Source: Heliocidaris tuberculata
Lineage: Eukaryota > Echinodermata > Echinoidea > Camarodonta > Echinometridae
Reading direction: 5' to 3'
Length of the DNA stretch: 64,000 nt
Assembly (NCBI GenBank): GCA_025618425.1
Contig: CM046837.1
Location: 27,089,793 to 27,153,792 of the forward strand
Positions 58,690-64,000 of this stretch are shown here, piece after piece. Under the pieces are notes generated by a model. The model did not search any database. It was not told the origin of the DNA and was given only the letters and a program-made list of their open reading frames with translations. The position numbers were made by a program, and so were the translations under genes. Positions within the stretch are counted from its first letter, which is position 1, and every line of letters begins with the position of its first letter.

Positions 58690-59632
58690 CCTATCAGCCA
58701 AGTTTGGTTGCCATTGCAGCAACATGTGCAGAGTTATGTGTCATAAGAGAGTCTTGCAGGTAAACTTTAACATATGACCTCAAATGACCTTTGACCTTAT
58801 CACATGACCTCCGACGGCACCATAACATGCAGGTCCCCTTAATAGTGCATCTACAACCCAAGTTTGGTTGAAAAGTGAGTGACAGTTCCAAAGTTATCTG
58901 TCATAAGAGAGTCCTGCAGGTAAACTTTATCATTTGACCTGAAATGACCTTTGACCTTACCATGTGACCTCCGAAGGCACCATAACATGAATGTACCCCA
59001 AGTGCACCTATCACCTAAGTTTGGTTGCCATTGCAGCAACATGTACAGAGTTATGTGTCATAAACGAGTCTTGCAGGTAAACTTTAACATATGACCTCAA
59101 ATGACCTTTGACCTTATCACGTGACCTCCGATGGCACCATAACATGCAGGTCCTCTTAGTGCATCTACAACCCAAGTTTGGTTGAAAAGTGAGTGACAGT
59201 TCCAAAGTTATCTGTAATAAGAGAGTCTTGCAAGTAAACTTTAACGTTTGACCTGAAATGACCTTTGACCTTACCATGTGACCTCCGAAGGCACCATAAC
59301 ATGAAGATACCCCTAGTGCTTCTATCACCCAAGTTTGGTTGTCATTGCAGCAACAGTTGCCAAGTTATGCATCCTAAGAGAGTCTTGCAGGTAAACTTTA
59401 ACATTTGTGACAGACGACGGACGGACGGATGACAGATGGGTGGGCGGACGACGGACGGACGACAGACGGATGGACGGACGACGGACGGACGACAGACGGA
59501 TGGACGGACGACGGACGAACGACAGACGAATGGATGGATGACGGACGGACGACGGACGGACGTCGGACGGACGACGGATGGACGCCATTTGGATCCCTTA
59601 GTCTTGCCTTCACCTCTGGTGGGCGAGACAAA
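58690..59632 (-). mobile_element. GTCTCGCCCACC unit, copy 3 (5' side truncated)
   Basis: About five 157-bp units of two alternating types. One type has GCCATTGCAGCAACATGTGC, the other GAAAAGTGAGTGACAGTTCC, giving a 314-bp higher-order period. Then come the GACGGACG minisatellite, GCCATTTGGATCCCTTAG and GGTGGGCGAGAC. Confidence 0.85.
59405..59588. repeat. GACGGACGGAC minisatellite
   Basis: Units near 28 bp of the type GACAGACGGATGGACGG-ACGACGGACG. The equivalent position in copies 1 and 2 has only one or two units (CGTCGTCCGTC), so the array expanded here. The Ser/Arg/Pro-rich minus-strand frames are artefacts. Confidence 0.95.
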
Positions 59633-59730
59633 AATTGGTGTCGTAAATGAATTCCTCGTCCTAGAAAACCCTAGAAAAGTTGTATGATTTGTTTTCTTGC
59701 TTAAGATTAGCAACATATTACATATTGTAC

Positions 59731-59990
59731 ATACTGTATACGCCATATATTTCGCGGGGGTTTTATTTTCGCGAATTTCGCGAATCGCCAAAATATTGCC
59801 AACATTAGAAGTCGGTTGAATTTGTTGTCTCCTGGTCAGAAATTTACCACTTCGCTTTGCAAAAGTACATCATCACCGCTGTTTGTAGATTTGAGAATTT
59901 TCCGACCGCGAATTCAACCACTCGCGAAATAGTCTGGTTAGTCCTATTCGCGAAAATTTATGGACGCGAAATTTATGGCTTATACAGTAT
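59731..59990. mobile_element. ~259-bp MITE (CTGTATA...TTTCGCG ends)
   Basis: ATACTGTATACGCCATATAT at the left and ATTTATGGCTTATACAGTAT at the right are imperfect complements. TTCGCGAA motifs are repeated inside, and TA flanks both ends. It is inserted near the right end of the composite. Confidence 0.85.
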
Positions 59991-60119
59991 GCTGATTAGA
60001 TGATTATGCCAATTAGGCTAATTAAAAAAATTGCTCAAGGTTGCCTAGGTGGCAACCAAGCTGAATTTACTTCTATACCCATTTAGAACGCAAATCAACA
60101 AAAAAACCTTATACTTAAC

Positions 60120-60610
60120 AACTTTGGTGCCGGTCGACCTCAAAGTTGAATAGGTAAAAATACCAGTGTAATGGGCAAAATTTTGAGAAAATACTTCCTT
60201 CTACATTTTAGGATGATAGAAAAGCTGACTTCATGCCAAATTCTTCAATAGGATCTTTATCATCTTGATCAAGTGAAATTTTCAGGCTGTTTTTGGCTGG
60301 CTTGCTCCCTGGTAGCATATGTGCTAGAGATTACACACTCACTACGGGAGCCAATTCTCCGTGGTAGGAAGGTATGGAGTGCGAGATTATCTAACCTTGC
60401 ATGTGTGTGTGAGTGATTTCTTGAAAATTTCTTCAATAGGATCTTTATCACCTTGATCAAGTGAAATTTTCGGGCTGTTTTTGGCTGGCGATCTTGCTCT
60501 TTTGAAACAGAAATTTGAAATTGAGAATGCACACTCGCCTATAGTAAGCAATTTCTGCGGTACAGATGTCCGTTGTGCAAGGTTATTTATAAATAACCTT
60601 GCATGATATA
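60120..60610 (+). repeat. Dispersed repeat family A, fourth locus
   Basis: CGACCTCAAAGTTGAA, AAAATTTTGAGAAAATAC, then CTTCAATAGGATCTTTATCA and GATCAAGTGAAATTTTCAGG, which occur twice (60239 and 60430). It is more diverged than the 25-33-kb copies. Confidence 0.82.
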
Positions 60611-62100
60611 GATCTATGTTTGAGTGTCCTCCATTCTAGTACAACATGCATGACTGGATTTGGGAACGGTCGATAAGCATCTTTTTTTATTGAAGAATTC
60701 CCCATAACTTAAAATTGAGGCATAACATACCAGATGGTTACTTCTGTGTACTTGCACAAGTGTTGAGTTTACTTGAATATCTTCTATCTAATACTGGGTA
60801 CTGAAAGTGTGACATATATGAAATGAATTCCTAAGAAAAAACATTTAAATTTAACATCAACCATAAACCTTAGTTAACTTTATTTGTGTTTAACTCAACA
60901 GTCTGAGATAGTCTGTAAAGTTTGAACTTCACTCCTTAAGCATGCATTCCTATCAATATTTGTATGCATCATGTGTAGTGCCCACAGTATGAAATTTTGG
61001 ACATTGTTTTTTTTCTTGAGGCAAGGTGAGCCAGATGCCCTTTTTGGTGTATATTTTATCACACATAGGTATTAGCTTCTTGAAAATATGGTATATGTGC
61101 ACACACGAGCAATATTTCTGTTATCTATTATATTCATGTAACATTCATTACTCTAATATACATGTAGGGTGGACACCAAGAGTAATGAATGTTTATGTTT
61201 TAAAAACTGGTTATTTGGAGCATTTGATGCATTTGCTAATATTTGCTTTTGCATTTGATGTTTAATTGGACCCATGCAAGTAAAAAGAATTGAGAAAATG
61301 TAGAGTATTTAAAATTTACAAAAATTTCCCTATTCATTCTATGCACTCAGACCATGTCACACTTTTGGTGTCCTTAAATGGGATATTTTGAGAGAAAAAA
61401 TGGCAAAATCTGAAAACCTGTTGCATTTCTGACTCCTGTATGTGTTAGTCAGATTCCCTGAAAAAATTAGCAAGATACATATGTACTTTTGCTCAGAGAC
61501 AGTGGAAATATCACCATTTCAATTTTCTGAGCAAAAATCTCTCCAGTATTGTAAAAATACACATACATGTATATTACCCTAGAAGGCTCCATATAAGAGT
61601 TGAATGCTAATGCTACTCCCCAGGGGCCAGGCATTTTTATTTTTTCTTACCTGACCAGCATAGTACAGTCAGTTCGCAGCCCGTGCGAAAAGCACTTATT
61701 TTATGAAGCTTAAAGTTTACAAACTCATGCATATTCAACAGTTGCTCCATACTCGCACGTGGCATCTCATAACTCGTACATTAACAGATGTTTTTAACAT
61801 TAACAAGCACGATCTGACACTTTCACAATTTGCTGAAAAACTTTAGCAAAGAAGTAACATTTTACTGAAATCAGATTAAGAGTACATGGATGATATACAT
61901 GTATCCACAATGATATCCTTCGTTATTCATGCGAAAGTGAAAAGCAAGGCAGTGGGAAGCAAAGGATATCTAGAGTGAGCCCGATCAACATTTTCATTCA
62001 TAAAATTGGGCTTGTGACCTCATTTGATGACCAGTCCGTAAATCACAAGTCATGACACGCGCAAAAATATGCCAGCCAGCCCATGAAGGTTTGCGCCTTT
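60611..62100. other. Unique-looking AT-rich spacer
   Basis: No repeat or gene recognised in 1.5 kb. Confidence 0.5.
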
Positions 62101-62130
62101 TTGTTGTTGTTGTTGTTGTTGTTCCTTTAG

Positions 62131-62514
62131 GTGCCGATCAGCGCTTCTCGAGAAAAAAGTCCAAGTTTGAAAAACCCCGTCTCCATCAGCCCGAGTCGAG
62201 CGATTCCTGCTCGTTCTTGGAATAAACTCGAGCTTCAGAGCATGCACTTCGAAGAAGGAAAATTTAAAAAAATATATAGCATAAATGAAGAGAAAAGAGC
62301 AAAGAAATACATAAGGAAAAGATAAAAAGAGAAAAGGAAAAACAAAGAAATACATAAGAATAGAAATAAGAATAGATAATGGGGGAAAACAAAGAAATAT
62401 ATAAAGAGAAAAAGGAGAGAAAGAAAAACAAAGTAATACATAAGAAACAAAGAAATACATAAGGAAACAGATAAAATAGAAAGAGAAACAAAGAAATACA
62501 TAAGGATATATTAG
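62131..62514 (+). mobile_element. CCCGAGT-family element, copy 4
   Basis: GATCAGCGCTTCTCGAGAAA, CATCAGCCCGAGTCGAGCGA and CTCGAGCTTCAGAGCATGC lead into the AACAAAGAAATACATAAG satellite, as at 12300-12500. A GTT repeat (62102-62121) precedes it. Confidence 0.82.
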
Positions 62515-63202
62515 TAGGGTGTCTGAAGTCACACTGAAAAGTGTCAGCTTAAAAACGTGCTGATTCAGGGAAAAAATGGCACAATTTTGGGGGCAAATTC
62601 ATCCTGTTATTACAATGTGATCTGAATAAATTTTTATCTCATATTTGAAATGTATGAAAAGAGAAAATCCTGGTCATTCTTTTGACACTAAGGACAAGTT
62701 TTTAGGCTCACTAGAAACATTAAAATAAGAGATAAATTGCAAACCCTTATATTTGTGTGTATTCAGATTGCCATTTCCCCATGGGTTTCCTATGGGAAAC
62801 TGAAATGTCTGTTTTACACAAATTTTGTCACTTTTTCGCAATTTTGCACTGCAATCTGATATTCAAACCTTGAAAAAATTCATACCATCAGAAAGATTGT
62901 AAAATTTCGTATCTGGTCATGTAAAGGACAAGTTTTTGACATTAAGTATAAAGTCGTAACAGGTCTCGGAAGCTCAAAATTCGGATTTGTGTGTGTCCCA
63001 TTTCTTAAAAACTACATAGCCTATGTCAGGAAAAAGCTGAAAAATGGTCCGATTTCATTTTCTTATTTTACAGTAATTAACTGGAATTTCTCATGTAACA
63101 TCATATTTCTGTCAGTTTGATGGTTATTATTTTTCAAATCCAGAAAGATAATTTAATATCATTTTGAAATAAGAGAAATAATTTTTTTCTCCAGACTCCC
63201 TA
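62515..63202. mobile_element. 688-bp MITE inserted in the satellite
   Basis: It starts TAGGGTGTCTGAAG and ends CCAGACTCCCTA. Flanks ATATTAG and ATACTAG are a possible, slightly diverged 7-bp duplication. The interior is unique-looking AT-rich sequence without a transposase. Confidence 0.75.
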
Positions 63203-64000
63203 ATACTAGGAAAAGATAAAAAGAGAAGGAAAACAAAGAAATATAAAGGGAAGAGGATAAAAAAGAAGAACAAAGAAATACAAATGAATAGATAGAAGAG
63301 TAGACAACGGGAAAACAAAGAAATACAAAAGGAAAGGATAAAAGATAGAAGAAAATACATAAAGAAACATAAAGAAAAGAGGATAACAAGAAGAACAAAG
63401 AAATACATAACAAAATGAAAGAAGAATAAAAAGTGGGGAAAACAAAGAAATACATAAGGAAAAAGATAAAATATAAAGAAATACATATGAAGAGAAGAGG
63501 ATAGAAAGAAGAACAAAGAAATACATTAGAATAGAAAAAAAGAATAAATAATGGGGAAAACAAAGAAATATGTAAGGAGAAAAAAGAGAGAAGGAAAAAC
63601 TAATACATAAACAAAGAAATACATGAGGATAAAGATAGAACAGAAAGAAAAACAAAGAAATAAGGAAATATAAAGAGAAGAGGACAGAAAGAACAAAGAA
63701 ATACATAAAGAAAAGAGGATAGCAAGATCAAAGAACAGAACATGGGAAAAACAAAGAAATACATAAGGAAAAGATAAGAGAAGGAAAACAAAGAAAATTT
63801 GATATCATTTTGAAATAAGAGAAATAATTTTTTTCTCCAGACACCCTAATATTATGAAAAGATAAATCGAGAAAGAAATATAAAGGGAAGAGGATAAAAA
63901 AGAAGAACAAGGAAATACATATGAATAGAAAGAAGAGTAGACAACAGGAAAACATAGAAATACAAAAGGAAAGGATAAAAACATAGAAGAAAAAAAAGAA
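63203..64000. repeat. A/G-rich satellite continuing to the window end
   Basis: Same AACAAAGAAATACATAAG units as at 10200-12015. Minus-strand Phe/Leu/Ser frames are artefacts. It runs off the edge of the window. Confidence 0.92.
63797..63851. repeat. Solo right end of the 688-bp MITE
   Basis: ATATCATTTTGAAATAAGAG, then TCTCCAGACACCCTAATATT, closely matches the last ~55 bp of the MITE (63148-63204) with no left end nearby. Confidence 0.88.

Larger units (their letters stand above)
55497..59290. promoter_or_regulatory. Arrays of nuclear-receptor half-sites (DR4 + DR1)
   Basis: Most 157-bp repeats contain TGACCTCAAATGACCT or TGACCTGAAATGACCT (direct repeat, 4-base spacer), continued as TGACCTTTGACCT (direct repeat, 1-base spacer). 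A further TGACCT follows a few bases on, often preceded by CACGTG (56791-56796, 57097-57102, 59116-59121). DR4-bearing copies start near 55497, 55690, 56005, 56765, 56922, 57079, 58133, 58777, 58934, 59095 and 59250. The 55840 copy shows AGGTCAAAGGTCA. These spacings match consensus elements for RXR-heterodimers, HNF4 and COUP-type receptors. Binding in this organism is inferred only. Confidence 0.8.
39083..60089. mobile_element. 21-kb composite foldback bounded by inverted repeats
   Basis: The left end (39083-39180) and right end (60000-60089) are imperfect complements over about 95 bp. Markers are GTTCTAGATGGGTATTGAGG/GTAAATTCAGCTTGGTTGC and TTTAATTAGCCTAATT. The original element was an AT-rich foldback of ~173-bp repeats whose centre lies near 56425. 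Later insertions (39695-45226, 45264-55206, 57229-58094, 59731-59989) inflated it to 21 kb. No transposase belongs to it. Confidence 0.8.

Noticed and set aside
56684..59328. Repeated ~60-105-codon frames (LTFQPNLGCRC type) looking like a tandem-repeat protein
   Set aside because: They arise from the 157-bp DNA repeat. The period is not a multiple of three, the copies are interrupted, and the conserved positions are the TGACCT sites rather than codons.
59342..59791. Ser/Arg/Pro-rich frame over the GACGGACG array
   Set aside because: Minisatellite translation; equally open on the other strand.

Overview
This window is eukaryotic, intergenic-type DNA. It has no operons, no bacterial promoter or ribosome-binding patterns, and no intact host gene that I can recognise. 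It is AT-rich and crowded with C/G homopolymer tracts, AAT/TTA microsatellites, terminal-inverted-repeat (TIR) elements, foldback palindromes, non-LTR retrotransposon relics and a SINE-like element. This suits a marine invertebrate, with an echinoderm or other invertebrate deuterostome as my best guess; the sequence alone does not fix the species. The window reads as a graveyard of nested transposons, so most open frames in it are accidents of repeats.

Layout. 0.1-0.6 kb: an array of a 17-bp motif. 1.6-5.05 kb: a TIR element into which a complete Tc1/mariner-IS630-type transposon (2.16-4.57 kb) has inserted. That transposon carries a DDE transposase gene with one frameshift and is the best-preserved coding sequence here. 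5.06-9.5 kb: a decayed L1-like LINE (ORF2 relic), interrupted by a 5'-truncated LINE of another family, which is itself interrupted by a hAT-type MITE; both insertions have target-site duplications (TSDs). 9.5-10.07 kb: a young 292-bp tandem duplication. 10.07-12.5 kb and 62.1-64.0 kb: a repeat family made of CCCGAGT-rich blocks flanking A/G-rich satellite arrays. 12.88-20.27 kb: a 7.4-kb element with 8-bp TSDs, containing a 958-bp foldback, a SINE-like element and an unexplained dispersed GGTAACGTA motif. 20.3-25 kb: two further TIR elements, one carrying TACG-repeat arrays and a large palindrome. 25-33.1 kb: a dispersed repeat family in inverted arrangement, enclosing a 2.8-kb element with six exact copies of a 16-mer, two large foldbacks and a hAT-like element. 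33.1-39 kb: the least repetitive part, with weak splice-site evidence for a small transcript and a LINE fragment.

39.08-60.09 kb is a 21-kb composite bounded by one pair of inverted repeats. Inside an AT-rich 173-bp-repeat foldback lie a 226-bp MITE that was split by a 5.3-kb Tc1-like element, and a 9.9-kb hAT-like element that contains a 3.2-kb sibling of the Tc1-like element. Its right part carries several copies of a ~0.87-kb unit built from 157-bp repeats. Each repeat holds directly repeated nuclear-receptor half-sites (DR4 plus DR1) and often an E-box.

No metabolic or multigene pathway can be described. What acts together here are transposon ends, transposase remnants and subterminal repeat arrays. 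The observations most worth following are the nuclear-receptor-site arrays, the two cryptic dispersed motifs (15.9-18.7 kb and 25.8-26.6 kb), the paired large Tc1-like elements that carry non-transposase cargo, and the DD32E-spaced transposase with its motif-array ends.
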